NCBI GenBank assembly: GCA_964631345.1
Contig: CAZVWE010000004.1
Location: forward strand, 1 to 64,000
Origin: MGBC163016 sp964631345
Lineage (GTDB): Bacteria > Actinomycetota > Coriobacteriia > Coriobacteriales > Eggerthellaceae
Length of the DNA stretch: 64,000 nt
Direction: 5' to 3'
In this document: positions 24,589-33,594 of the stretch, piece after piece
Layout: every line of letters begins with the position of its first letter
Numbering within the stretch: position 1 is the first letter of the stretch
Made by a program: the position numbers and the translations under genes
The notes under the pieces: model-generated
Told to the model about the DNA's origin: nothing
Seen by the model: the letters and a program-made list of their open reading frames with translations, nothing else
The model's database searches: none

Positions 24589-25673
24589 GCGTCTTCCCTT
24601 CTAAGTGCAAACTCTTTAAGTAAGCTCAAGAATTTATCGTTTTGCTCTGTTGTGCCAACCGTTACGCGAAGTGTACCTTCAAGCAATGGTGCTGTAGAAA
24701 AATCACGAATGAGAACTCCTCTATCATAGAGATATTGCCACGCACCTGCTGCATCATCAATTTTGAACAAGATCCAATTTGAATCACTTGGAAACGCTTT
24801 GACCCCAGGGATTACCTTCAAAGCTTCCATCATGCGCATACGCTCTTCGATTATCGCCTTGACTCCCGGCTCAAATTCCGAACGATTCTCATATATAACG
24901 CTTGCAACAGCCTGACTCATCGCATCCACTGAATAAGGCTGGCGAACTTTTGCATATTGGTCAATTACACCTTTATTAGCAAGAATGTATCCAACACGAA
25001 GGCCAGCAAGCGAAAAGGCCTTGGAAAACGTTCGCAGAATGGCAAGGTTTTCGTGACTGTCAAGGTAAGGCCGCATTGTAGATCGCGAGAATTCAAAATA
25101 TGCCTCGTCAACGAGCACAAGCGCATTTGTTGCATTAAGCAAGCGCTCCAAAAAATCCGTTGGCGCACGAAGACCTGTCGGGTTATTTGGACTTGCAATG
25201 ATCACATAATTAATCGGATTTTCCGTATCTGAAAGCGCCGCCATAGCCGCTTCTTCATCAATTGAAAATGCGTCATCAGACATTCGTGGGATATCTACAA
25301 TCTCAGTTCCAGTGAGAATTGCATTTGTCTCATATGCAGAAAATGTCGGAGGAAAATTCAAAAAACGACGCCCAGGGCCTCCCCAAGCAAGCGCCGTATT
25401 GAATAACAGTTCGTCTCCACCATTTCCAATAATTACCTGTTCTCGCTCAAGCCCATTTGCCAGAGCAATCAAATCACGAAGACCATTCGCCATAGGATCT
25501 GGATATCTATTAAACGGAACCTCCGTAAGCGCGGCTTCAATTTTGTGGCGAAGCTCAGGCGAAACGTCACGTGGGTTTTCATTTGCAGACATAAACGCCT
25601 CAGCAGGCAAATACTTCGGATCGTATGGAACTAATCCGTCAAGTCTCGAATTTGGCGCACAAACTTTATTCAT
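24585..25673 (-). CDS. hisC: Histidinol-phosphate aminotransferase
   Basis: A 362-residue fold-type I PLP enzyme. Motifs seen are NENPRDVSPE near the N-terminus, GNGGDELL, IIASPNNPTG, LVDEAYFEFS and the PLP lysine in RTFSKAFSLAGLRVGY. It moves an amino group from glutamate to imidazole-acetol phosphate. It overlaps hisD by 8 and hisB by 4 bases. Confidence 0.96.
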   Translation of the reverse strand: MNKVCAPNSRLDGLVPYDPKYLPAEAFMSANENPRDVSPELRHKIEAALTEVPFNRYPDPMANGLRDLIALANGLEREQVIIGNGGDELLFNTALAWGGPGRRFLNFPPTFSAYETNAILTGTEIVDIPRMSDDAFSIDEEAAMAALSDTENPINYVIIASPNNPTGLRAPTDFLERLLNATNALVLVDEAYFEFSRSTMRPYLDSHENLAILRTFSKAFSLAGLRVGYILANKGVIDQYAKVRQPYSVDAMSQAVASVIYENRSEFEPGVKAIIEERMRMMEALKVIPGVKAFPSDSNWILFKIDDAAGAWQYLYDRGVLIRDFSTAPLLEGTLRVTVGTTEQNDKFLSLLKEFALRREDA

Positions 25674-26964
25674 TTGCTGACTCCAATGATCTTAAGCGAA
25701 GAGCAACGGATTGAGCATGAGCCCAGAGTCCCTCATGCATTGCGATTTGCATAATAGATTTCGCATCCGTTTTCAATGCGTCAGATGAATACTGAATGAC
25801 CGAACTCTTCTTTACGAACTCATCCACTGAAAGAGGGGAAGCAAAGCGAGCGGTGCCACCTGTTGGAAGCGTGTGGTTAGGTCCTGCAACATAATCTCCT
25901 ACCGCTTCTGGTGTCCAAGCGCCAAGGAAAATAGCGCCCGCATTTTTAATACTTCCAAGATATTCCATAGCATCCTTTACATGCAGTTCCAAATGCTCAG
26001 GAGCTATTACATTCACCGTTTGGATTGCTTGATCCATGTCATTTACAACAATTATTAATCCTTGGTGTGTAAGGGAGCTCTCAGTTATCTCTGCACGAGG
26101 GGAATTCCCAAGATGCCGCGTGATTTCGGTTTCAACTTTATCGGCATACTCAGTTGATCCGCAAACCAAATAGCATGCAGCAAGCGGGTCATGCTCAGCT
26201 TGTGCCATAAGATCGATTGCGACAAGAGTGGGCTCTGCTGTCTCATCGGCCACAACACACACTTCCGACGGTCCTGCGATCATGTCTATTCCAACATCAC
26301 CCGAAACCACTTTTTTAGCAGCTGCAACATAAGCATTTCCAGGACCTGTGATCTTATCAACAGCAGGAATCGAATCGGTGCCATATGCAAGAGCGGCAAT
26401 TGCTTGTGCGCCACCTACTGTATAAACCTCATCGACGCCTGCAAGCTTACATGCTGCAAGAATTGCAGCATCAACTTTTCCAGTTTTAGCAGGCGGTGTT
26501 GTACAAACAATTTTCCCAACGCCAGCAACACTTGCAGGTATCGCATTCATAAGAACGGTAGATGGGTAAAGCGCGCGTCCTCCTGGTACATAAATGCCTA
26601 CTGAATCTAAAGGCGTTACCTTAGCGCCTACAAGCGCACCATCCTCGCGTGCAAAAAACCAACTCTGTTGCACCTGACGCTCATGAAATTCCCTAATTTG
26701 AGCTGCAGCCTGGCGAAGGGCATCCATAGTCTCAGGATCAACTTGGTCTTCTGCCTCATCAATTACTTCTTGCGGTACGCGAAAGTCCTTAATATCTACT
26801 CCATCGAGTTCCTTTGTAAGGCGACGCAAAACCGCATCCCCACTTCGGCGAACATCCGCAACGATTCGTGTTGCTGTTTCCAATGCTCCCTCATTGAATG
26901 CACCTGTTCTATCAATCAATGAGGCTTTAAAGGGCTCTGTTGGTTTCAGTTCGATACGTCTCAT
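25666..26964 (-). CDS. hisD: Histidinol dehydrogenase
   Basis: A zinc-dependent, NAD-linked enzyme (432 residues from the chosen start) carrying out the last two oxidations to histidine. Motifs are YVPGGRALYPSTVLM, TGPGNAYVAAAKK, DMIAGPSEV, MAQAEHDP and GPNHTLPTGGTARF. The frame extends seven codons upstream to a GTG at 26985 without an SD, whereas GAGGAAG stands eight bases before the ATG at 26964 and gives MRRIELKP. It overlaps hisC downstream. Confidence 0.96.
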   Translation of the reverse strand: MRRIELKPTEPFKASLIDRTGAFNEGALETATRIVADVRRSGDAVLRRLTKELDGVDIKDFRVPQEVIDEAEDQVDPETMDALRQAAAQIREFHERQVQQSWFFAREDGALVGAKVTPLDSVGIYVPGGRALYPSTVLMNAIPASVAGVGKIVCTTPPAKTGKVDAAILAACKLAGVDEVYTVGGAQAIAALAYGTDSIPAVDKITGPGNAYVAAAKKVVSGDVGIDMIAGPSEVCVVADETAEPTLVAIDLMAQAEHDPLAACYLVCGSTEYADKVETEITRHLGNSPRAEITESSLTHQGLIIVVNDMDQAIQTVNVIAPEHLELHVKDAMEYLGSIKNAGAIFLGAWTPEAVGDYVAGPNHTLPTGGTARFASPLSVDEFVKKSSVIQYSSDALKTDAKSIMQIAMHEGLWAHAQSVALRLRSLESANE

Positions 26965-27056
26965 GTAATTCGCTTCCTCTTTCACCTTATATTTGCTCTA
27001 GTTGTTCAGATCTAATCTCTGAAGCTCAGGTTCGTTTACTCCAATCTTGCATTTCA

Positions 27057-28814
27057 CTACTGCGAAGCTCCTGCAATGGGGTCAAAATCCATATTCGCAA
27101 CAGCGGATTCAAGCAAGCGCGCTAACTCGATGACCTTATCGTTTGTCCTTAGTAAACACGGATTTGCGAAAAAGCGCGCGGTAGATGACATTACATCTTC
27201 AACCACTTCAAGATTGTTTTCTTTAAGCGTAGTTCCTGTCGCAGTAATGTCTACAATCCTATCTGCAAGACCTGTGAGCGGCGCTAGTTCAATATTTCCG
27301 TGAAGCTTGACGATTTCAACTTGAATGCCACGTTTTGCAAAATGATCAAAAGCAATATGGGGATATTTCGTAGCAATGCGCATAGAACCTAAACGCTCAT
27401 AGCGCTTTTGAATTGCACGAGCAGATCCTTTTGGCTCAGCCACAACAAATCTGCATCCACCAAATTTCAAATCCGCAAGTTCAACCACCTGAGCTTGAGA
27501 TTCCTCCAAAGAATCCCGTCCACATATTCCACAATCTGCCGCCCCTGCGGCTACAAAAGCGGGCGCATCGGATGGTCTTACTATTATGTAGTCGGCAGAC
27601 TCGGTGCAAATGATTAGCTGGCGCCCTGGGTTATCTAAGCCATCAACATTAAGGCCAGCCTTTTCCAAGCATATAATCGCATCTTTATTAAGTGCTCCCT
27701 TTGGAACTGCTATGCGAAGTTTGTTTGTACGCTTGCCAACAGCCGCATCTTCCATTTCAGTTGCTTGCATAACTTGCTCAAGTTCAAACGCAAAACCAGC
27801 AGCTGCTTTTGGCTTTCCATATGCGCCTATCGTTGTGTCGTAGCGACCCCCAGACCCAAGCGTTGTGCCTAAATATGGCGAATATGCCTCAAACACAATG
27901 CCTGTATAGTAGCCAAATGAACTCATAACTGAAAAATCCACCAAAAGAGAAACATCACACGTATCGTCTTGCTCGGTTTCAGTTACTGCACTTTCGGCTA
28001 ACTCGGCATCCGATACAGCGTTTGCATCTTTAGTCATCGCAACAATTTCGTTAAATGTTGCTTCGAATTCAGCAAGCCCGGCATCACATCCAAGAGGGGC
28101 TGTAATTTTCCTTGCTTCATCGATGGCTTCCACACCACCACGAATTCGAGCAAGCTTCCTTATGGCTTCTGCATATGCAGGAGCAACGCCTTCTGGATTC
28201 ACATCACAATCAGCGCCTAAAGAAGTTAATCGATCCAGTTCCACAAAATCAGACTTATGGAATGCGCGAAGAACAGCGTCTATCCATTCATCTTTAGCAC
28301 CCGATCGTGCAAGAAGCGCGCGAAGTGGCGCTACGGTTGCCAAGGCTACACATATGTTTTTGACACCCGAAAGCTTAAGAGACTGAACTAACAAACAAAT
28401 TAGCTCCGAATCGGTTTTGCGATCAGTTTCACCTACGCATTCAACTCCAATTTGAGTACACTCACGTGCACCCATCGAAGCGTCCCCTTGCGCTTCGCGA
28501 AACACACGCTGTGTATAGCGAAAACGACGAGGTGTTTCATCATTTGAGTATCTTGCTGCACACATCCTTGCAACTTGCATAGTTACATCAGGACGCATTG
28601 CCAAAAGATCACCTTGAGAATCAAAGAACTTAAAAGGCGATGTCGGAAGCTTAGCTCCCGCTGTCATCACATCCATAACCTCAAGCGTCGGAGTTTCAAT
28701 TGGCTCAAATCCATGTGAGGCAAATAGATCTTGGACATCGCGAGTTATTCGTTCTCTAGCAGATGCTTCATTTGGCAATATATCCCTAAATCCTATAGGG
28801 GTTGCAAGATTCAA
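27057..28814 (-). CDS. hisZG: Fused HisZ-HisG: ATP phosphoribosyltransferase, regulatory plus catalytic
   Basis: One 585-residue open frame joins two normally separate proteins. Residues ~1-355 are HisZ, a histidyl-tRNA-synthetase-like regulatory subunit (TPIGFRDILPNEA, RFRYTQRVFRE, GSGGRYDTTIG). Residues ~365-585 are a short-form HisG (LRIAVPKGALNKDA, DCGICGRDSL, and the PRPP loop DITATGTTLKENNL). The HisG has no C-terminal ACT-like domain, as expected for the HisZ-dependent form. The complex makes PR-ATP from ATP and PRPP and is feedback-inhibited by histidine. It is the first gene of the his operon; the SD AAGGAG lies upstream. Confidence 0.93.
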   Translation of the reverse strand: MNLATPIGFRDILPNEASARERITRDVQDLFASHGFEPIETPTLEVMDVMTAGAKLPTSPFKFFDSQGDLLAMRPDVTMQVARMCAARYSNDETPRRFRYTQRVFREAQGDASMGARECTQIGVECVGETDRKTDSELICLLVQSLKLSGVKNICVALATVAPLRALLARSGAKDEWIDAVLRAFHKSDFVELDRLTSLGADCDVNPEGVAPAYAEAIRKLARIRGGVEAIDEARKITAPLGCDAGLAEFEATFNEIVAMTKDANAVSDAELAESAVTETEQDDTCDVSLLVDFSVMSSFGYYTGIVFEAYSPYLGTTLGSGGRYDTTIGAYGKPKAAAGFAFELEQVMQATEMEDAAVGKRTNKLRIAVPKGALNKDAIICLEKAGLNVDGLDNPGRQLIICTESADYIIVRPSDAPAFVAAGAADCGICGRDSLEESQAQVVELADLKFGGCRFVVAEPKGSARAIQKRYERLGSMRIATKYPHIAFDHFAKRGIQVEIVKLHGNIELAPLTGLADRIVDITATGTTLKENNLEVVEDVMSSTARFFANPCLLRTNDKVIELARLLESAVANMDFDPIAGASQ

Positions 28815-28838
28815 CTTAGATGCTCCTTAACTCAACGC

Positions 28839-28868
28839 GACCGTGCGCCTTCTTTAAAGCACACGGTC
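28839..28868 (-). promoter_or_regulatory. Leader stem-loop just before the his operon
   Basis: In the minus-strand RNA, GACCGUGUGC pairs with GCGCACGGUC (ten pairs with one U-G wobble) around a 10-base loop. It ends about 10 bases before the hisZG SD. There is no T-tract, so it is not a standard terminator. It could be an attenuator, protein-binding or mRNA-stability element, or the 3' end of the gatB transcript. Confidence 0.5.
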
Positions 28869-28892
28869 AGCTGTAAATCGTTTGGGATTGCT

Positions 28893-28918
28893 ACTTTAGC
28901 ACAGTAGAGTGCTAAAGT
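28893..28918. promoter_or_regulatory. 10-bp palindrome between gatB and the his operon
   Basis: Perfect arms ACTTTAGCAC (28893-28902) and GTGCTAAAGT (28909-28918) with spacer AGTAGA. The half-site TTAGCAC/GTGCTAA resembles the CIRCE half-site, but the spacing is 6 rather than 13 bases between these cores, so it is not a CIRCE. It is a candidate operator for the his operon or a weak terminator for gatCAB. Confidence 0.5.
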
Positions 28919-28954
28919 GAACCAACTATTTCACAAACTTTGTAATATCTTTTA

Positions 28955-30544
28955 TCAATCCAATCGTTTTGCCAAAAGCTCATTGATGATCTTTGGATTT
29001 CCTTGACCTTGCATCTTCTTCATACACTGGCCAACGAAAAATCCAATAAGCCCTGTCTTTCCACCCTTATATTGCTCAACCTTATCTGGGTTTTCTGCAA
29101 GCACTTCATCAACTACGGCCTCAATCGCACCCGCATCAGATACTTGAGCCATACCGCGATCCTCCACTATTGCTTTCGGATCCTTGTCTTCATCAAGCAC
29201 CGCAGCGAATACCTCTTTTGCCTGCTTTGATGAAATCTCATCGCTAACGGTAAGCTTGACGAGTTGTACCGCACGAGCTGGCGTTAAAGCGCATGCTTCA
29301 AGAGACGTCTCAGGATTTGCATTTAGCCATGCCGTCACATCATTTATTAGCAAGTTTGCAATCGGCTTAGCAAGTTCTTTTGATGCACCTTCGTTTTCAC
29401 CTTCTGAAGCATCTGACATACATGCCTCAAAAAACTCAGATACTTCACGGTTTTCTATTAAATGACGCGCATCATATGCAGAAAGACCAAATTCGCTCTC
29501 GAATCGTTTTGCCTTATCATCAGGAAGCTCCGGCAATTTTGCACGAACTCCTTCGATAAACTCATCACTTAAATCATATGGAGCAAGATCGGGCTCAGGG
29601 AACAGTCTGTAGTCATCAGCGGTTTCTTTTACACGCATGACGATCGTTCGTTTCGCTGATGGATCCCAATGTCTTGTTTCCTGATAAATCACACCACCCT
29701 CATCAAGTACTTCAGCTTGACGGCAGATTTCGTACATTAGTCCATCGTGTAAGTTCTTAAACGAGTTCATGTTCTTAAGCTCGGTCTTAGTGCCAAGTTC
29801 AGTAGTACCACGACGTCTAAGACTTACATTTCCATCACAACGCAGCGATCCTTCTTCCATTGAACAATCAGAAATGCCAATCGCAAGATAGATTTGGCGA
29901 AGCTTCTGCATAAAGAGTCTGGCCTCTTCAGGAGTGCGCAAATCAGGCTCAGTTACAAGCTCAATCAAAGGTGTACCTGCGCGGTTATAGTCAACAAGCG
30001 AATGAGTTGCGCCCGCAATGCGTCCTTCATCGCCGCCGATGTGCACCATCTTGCCGGCATCCTCTTCCATATGAATACGAGTAATGCCAACGTGCGCGGT
30101 ATAGCCATCTTCTGTACGTGTGATGTTTTCTAAAGTGTCCCCCGGCTTCATGTTCTCAAGACCAAATCGCTCAGATGCAGCCGCTCCATCAACATCCAAA
30201 TCAAGATGTCCGCGCATACAAAATGCAATAGGTCCTTGCGTAGTCTGGAAGTTTTTAGGCATATCCGGATACATATAGTTTTTGCGATAGAACATCGAAT
30301 GCTTTTCTATATCGCAGTTGGTTGCAAGGCCTGCAAGCACGATCGACTCAATGGCTGCCCGATTCGGCACCGGAAGTGCACCTGGAAGTCCAAGGCAGAC
30401 AGGACACGTGTGAGTGTTCGGGTCTGCACCAAATTCCAGCTTGCAGTTACAAAACATCTTAGTTTGTAAAGTGGTTAACTCTGCGTGGATTTCAAGGCCG
30501 ATTACCGGTTCCCAGGTTTTCAAAATTTGCTCGAGTTTTTGCAT
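28955..30544 (-). CDS. gatB: Aspartyl/glutamyl-tRNA amidotransferase subunit B
   Basis: A 529-residue kinase-like subunit with VIGLEIHAELTT, the zinc-type Cys set (MFCNC, CPVC), YRKNYMYPDMPKNFQ and MEEDAGK. A C-terminal YqeY-like tRNA-binding tail is present. It phosphorylates Glu- or Asp-tRNA for amidation. The open frame reaches 30586, but the SD GGTGAG at the end of gatA points to the ATG at 30544, one base past the gatA stop. It is the last gene of gatC-gatA-gatB. Confidence 0.97.
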   Translation of the reverse strand: MQKLEQILKTWEPVIGLEIHAELTTLQTKMFCNCKLEFGADPNTHTCPVCLGLPGALPVPNRAAIESIVLAGLATNCDIEKHSMFYRKNYMYPDMPKNFQTTQGPIAFCMRGHLDLDVDGAAASERFGLENMKPGDTLENITRTEDGYTAHVGITRIHMEEDAGKMVHIGGDEGRIAGATHSLVDYNRAGTPLIELVTEPDLRTPEEARLFMQKLRQIYLAIGISDCSMEEGSLRCDGNVSLRRRGTTELGTKTELKNMNSFKNLHDGLMYEICRQAEVLDEGGVIYQETRHWDPSAKRTIVMRVKETADDYRLFPEPDLAPYDLSDEFIEGVRAKLPELPDDKAKRFESEFGLSAYDARHLIENREVSEFFEACMSDASEGENEGASKELAKPIANLLINDVTAWLNANPETSLEACALTPARAVQLVKLTVSDEISSKQAKEVFAAVLDEDKDPKAIVEDRGMAQVSDAGAIEAVVDEVLAENPDKVEQYKGGKTGLIGFFVGQCMKKMQGQGNPKIINELLAKRLD

Positions 30545-30545
30545 A

Positions 30546-32087
30546 TTACTCACCCGCCAATCGGTCAGAGTTGCTTGGCGCGTCATTAGAAGCCACTAGA
30601 CCATCATCTGCAAACTGTGCAGCAATTGGAGCTTTTCCATAAACAGATTCAAGTGCAGCTGCCGCTTGAAGCATATTTTCATCCTTGAATGCAGGTGCGA
30701 TCAGTTGAACACCAACTGGAAGGTCTGTGTCTCGTCCAAGTCCCAACGGAAACGACATCCCGGCATTTCCTGCGATGTTAATTGAAATCGTATACATATC
30801 AGATAGATACATCTCTGTAGGGTCAGTCATTTCCCCAAACTTAAATGCAGTTCTTGGAGCAACTGGGGTCAAAATGCAGTCAACCTTCTTGAATGCCTCT
30901 ACGTAGTCATTTGTGATAAGCGTACGAATTTGCTGCGCCGGATAGTAATACTTGTCATATACTCCCGCAGATAAAAGATATGAACCAAGCATTATGCGAC
31001 GTCTGGCTTCCGCGCCAAACCCTTTTGCACGCGATGCATCGTATTGAGAATCCATGTCCGTATGACCCGGATCACAATAGCCATATCTCACAGAATCGAA
31101 CCTTGCCAAGTTACTAAACGCCTCACATGGGCCAAGCACATAGTATGCACTCATTGCAGCTTTTGCATTAGGTAGTGTTATCTCAACCAACTCCGCTCCC
31201 ATGCCTTCAAGTTTTAAAGCTGCTTCTTCAACTTTTTCTTTAACCTCTAACGACAAACCTTGTGCTTCAAGAAACTCCGGAACGATACCTATTCTCATTC
31301 CCTTGACGCCTTTGTTAAGGCAAGTTTCAAAGTCTGAGTTGTTGTGCTGAGATGTGCAGTCGAGCTCATCGTGCCCTGCGATTGCAGAAAGCACACTTGC
31401 TGCATCTTCGACGCTTCTTGCGAAAGGACCTACTTGATCAAGGGAGCTTCCGAAAGCTACAACCCCATATCTAGAAACCATGCCATAAGTTGGCTTGATT
31501 CCAATAATGCCGCAAAACGCTGCAGGTTGTCTGATTGATCCACCCGTATCAGATCCAAGCGTTGCTGAAAGCATCCCTGAAGCCACACATGCTGCACTTC
31601 CACCGGATGATCCACCTGGCACGCGACCTAAATCCCACGGATTACAGGTCGGTCCAAATGCGCTTGTCTCTGTTGATGATCCAAATGCAAATTCATCCAT
31701 ATTAAGCTTGCCGATAGGAACAGCACCAGCATTTATTGTGTTGCTTATACATGTTGCTGTATATGGCGACACATAATCGCGAAGCATGTTCGATGAACAT
31801 GTCGTATGAGTGCCCTCAAGGTTCATGTTGTCTTTATATGCAATCGGAATTCCTGCAAGCACACCCAGTTCATCAAACTTGCCTTCCGCGATTGCTTTAT
31901 CAACTTGTTCTGCAGCAGCAATTGCCATGTTTTCTGTTATTTCAAGAAAGGCATGAATGTCTTTATCTATACGCTCAATATGAGAAAGGGTTGACTGTGC
32001 AACCTCCTTGGCAGAAACCTCTTTAGTTTTAAGCAATCCTTGAAGTTCCTTGATACCCATCTGACCAAAGGCTTTTTGTGGACTCAT
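30546..32087 (-). CDS. gatA: Aspartyl/glutamyl-tRNA amidotransferase subunit A
   Basis: A 513-residue amidase-signature enzyme. The catalytic Lys lies in GIPIAYKDN, and the Ser pair in GRVPGGSSGGSAACVASGM and GSDTGGSIRQPAAFCG. It hydrolyses glutamine and channels ammonia to GatB. The ATG overlaps the gatC stop by one base. The C-terminal ~30 residues are low-complexity. The set indicates that Gln-tRNA and/or Asn-tRNA are made by transamidation. Confidence 0.97.
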   Translation of the reverse strand: MSPQKAFGQMGIKELQGLLKTKEVSAKEVAQSTLSHIERIDKDIHAFLEITENMAIAAAEQVDKAIAEGKFDELGVLAGIPIAYKDNMNLEGTHTTCSSNMLRDYVSPYTATCISNTINAGAVPIGKLNMDEFAFGSSTETSAFGPTCNPWDLGRVPGGSSGGSAACVASGMLSATLGSDTGGSIRQPAAFCGIIGIKPTYGMVSRYGVVAFGSSLDQVGPFARSVEDAASVLSAIAGHDELDCTSQHNNSDFETCLNKGVKGMRIGIVPEFLEAQGLSLEVKEKVEEAALKLEGMGAELVEITLPNAKAAMSAYYVLGPCEAFSNLARFDSVRYGYCDPGHTDMDSQYDASRAKGFGAEARRRIMLGSYLLSAGVYDKYYYPAQQIRTLITNDYVEAFKKVDCILTPVAPRTAFKFGEMTDPTEMYLSDMYTISINIAGNAGMSFPLGLGRDTDLPVGVQLIAPAFKDENMLQAAAALESVYGKAPIAAQFADDGLVASNDAPSNSDRLAGE

Positions 32088-32398
32088 TACCTATCACCTC
32101 CGTCTCCAAGGATTGATGGTATGAGAAAGCATCCGTCCTGTTTTTGCGGTGCATTGGAAAGCGCCACGTCTTGTGTAAAGCTCTCTGTAATTTCATCGTC
32201 ACACATAACGTTTGAAAGACCTCCGATAGGATGAAATGTTGGCACTACCCCATCGAGGTCATATTCAGTTATGGGCTTTAAACTATCTATGATCGAATTG
32301 AGATCAGTCGTCATCTGACCAATCTCATCTTCTGAAAGCCCAATGCGAACATATTCAGCAATATCGCGCACATCGTCTTTAGTTAAATGATCTGCCAT
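32087..32398 (-). CDS. gatC: Aspartyl/glutamyl-tRNA amidotransferase subunit C
   Basis: A small stabilising subunit (103 residues) that wraps between GatA and GatB. It shows the usual helices with the DVRDIAEYVRIGLSEDEI start and the VVPTFHPIGGLSNVMCDDE belt. AAGGAG stands five bases before the ATG at 32398, so I prefer that over the further ATG at 32413. First gene of the gatCAB operon, 46 bases after ychF. Confidence 0.94.
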   Translation of the reverse strand: MADHLTKDDVRDIAEYVRIGLSEDEIGQMTTDLNSIIDSLKPITEYDLDGVVPTFHPIGGLSNVMCDDEITESFTQDVALSNAPQKQDGCFLIPSILGDGGDR

Positions 32399-32443
32399 GA
32401 AGTCTCCTTGCATATTTATAGGTAAACCGGAATTCTCCTAGAG

Positions 32444-33508
32444 TTACACATTGAACTTGAAATGCATTACATCGCCATCCTGCACGACGTAGTCTTTACC
32501 TTCTTGGCGAAGCTTGCCGGAAGCTCGACAACCTGCTTCTCCACCATATTCAACATAGTCATCAAAGCTTGCAGTTTCTGCCTTGATGAATCCTCTCTCA
32601 AAGTCAGAATGAATTGTCCCTGCAGCTTGAGGCGCTTTAGCTCCTATAGGAATTGTCCAAGCACGGCTTTCGGTTTCCCCTGACGTAAAGAACGACTGCA
32701 ATCCTAAAAGCTTATAAGCCTCCTGCACAAGGCGAGCAAGCCCTCCTTCAGTAAGCCCCATAGCCTCAAGGTATTCCTTCGCCTCATCAGGATCTAATTC
32801 AGCAAGATCAGCCTCAACTTTGGCAGAAATCGCCACTGGTTTCAGGCCATCAATATCCGGAAGATCAGCCCCTAAAGCATCCTCATCGACATTGGCAACA
32901 TAAAGCATCGGCTTCATAGTGAGCAGATGCAAATCGTAAAGCTCATATTGCTCATCCTCATCAAATCCAAGCGTACGAGCACGATGTCCTTCGTTTAATC
33001 CTTCAAGGGCGCGCTTTGCAACATCTAGCTTTGCGGAAGCCGCTTTGTCACGTTTCGCTTCTTTTTCAAGGCGAGGCATGGCTTTTTCAAGTGTTGCGAT
33101 ATCGGCAAGTATGAGCTCAGTCTTTATGGTTTCTACATCAGATAACGCATCAACTTTGCCTGCAACATGCACCACATCTGGGTCAGAGAAAAATCTAACC
33201 ACTTCACATATTGCATCAGTCTCGCGAATGTTTGCCAAAAATTGATTCCCAAGTCCTTCGCCTTGGCTAGCTCCCGCAACAAGGCCAGCAATATCAACAA
33301 ACTCAACAGTTGCTGGAACAATGCGAGCAGGATTATCAATATTTGCAAGAGCATCTAGACGCTTATCAGGTACAGGCACAACGCCAACGTTTGGCTCAAT
33401 CGTTGCAAAAGGATAATTCGCAGCAAGACCGCCTTTGTTGGTAAGCGCCGTGAACAACGTGGACTTGCCCACATTGGGCAACCCCACAATTCCAATAGAA
33501 AGAGCCAT
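32444..33508 (-). CDS. ychF: Redox-regulated ATPase / Obg-like YchF
   Basis: A 354-residue OBG-family P-loop protein. G1 is GLPNVGKS (8-15), G3 is DIAGLVAGAS, and a central coiled coil and C-terminal TGS domain (AWTIPIGAKAPQAAGTIHSD, GKDYVVQDGDVMHF) follow. YchF prefers ATP over GTP and binds ribosomes. The SD GGAG is upstream. It is followed by gatCAB. Confidence 0.97.
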   Translation of the reverse strand: MALSIGIVGLPNVGKSTLFTALTNKGGLAANYPFATIEPNVGVVPVPDKRLDALANIDNPARIVPATVEFVDIAGLVAGASQGEGLGNQFLANIRETDAICEVVRFFSDPDVVHVAGKVDALSDVETIKTELILADIATLEKAMPRLEKEAKRDKAASAKLDVAKRALEGLNEGHRARTLGFDEDEQYELYDLHLLTMKPMLYVANVDEDALGADLPDIDGLKPVAISAKVEADLAELDPDEAKEYLEAMGLTEGGLARLVQEAYKLLGLQSFFTSGETESRAWTIPIGAKAPQAAGTIHSDFERGFIKAETASFDDYVEYGGEAGCRASGKLRQEGKDYVVQDGDVMHFKFNV

Positions 33509-33535
33509 GAAAGATACTCCTCGAAAGTCAAAATG

Positions 33536-33563
33536 AAAAAACGACCGTCAAAAGACGGCCGTT
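33536..33563 (-). terminator. Intrinsic terminator after the NSS symporter
   Basis: In minus-strand RNA AACGGCCGUC pairs with GACGGUCGUU around UUUU (33540-33563) and runs into TTTTTTCATTTT. This ends the symporter transcript just before ychF. Confidence 0.9.
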
Positions 33564-33594
33564 TCATGATAGCGCAAATGTCTCTTCGCAATCG

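Noticed and set aside
28893..28918. Second CIRCE element
   Set aside because: Half sites resemble TTAGCAC/GTGCTAA, but the outer TC/GA bases and 9-base spacer are missing.
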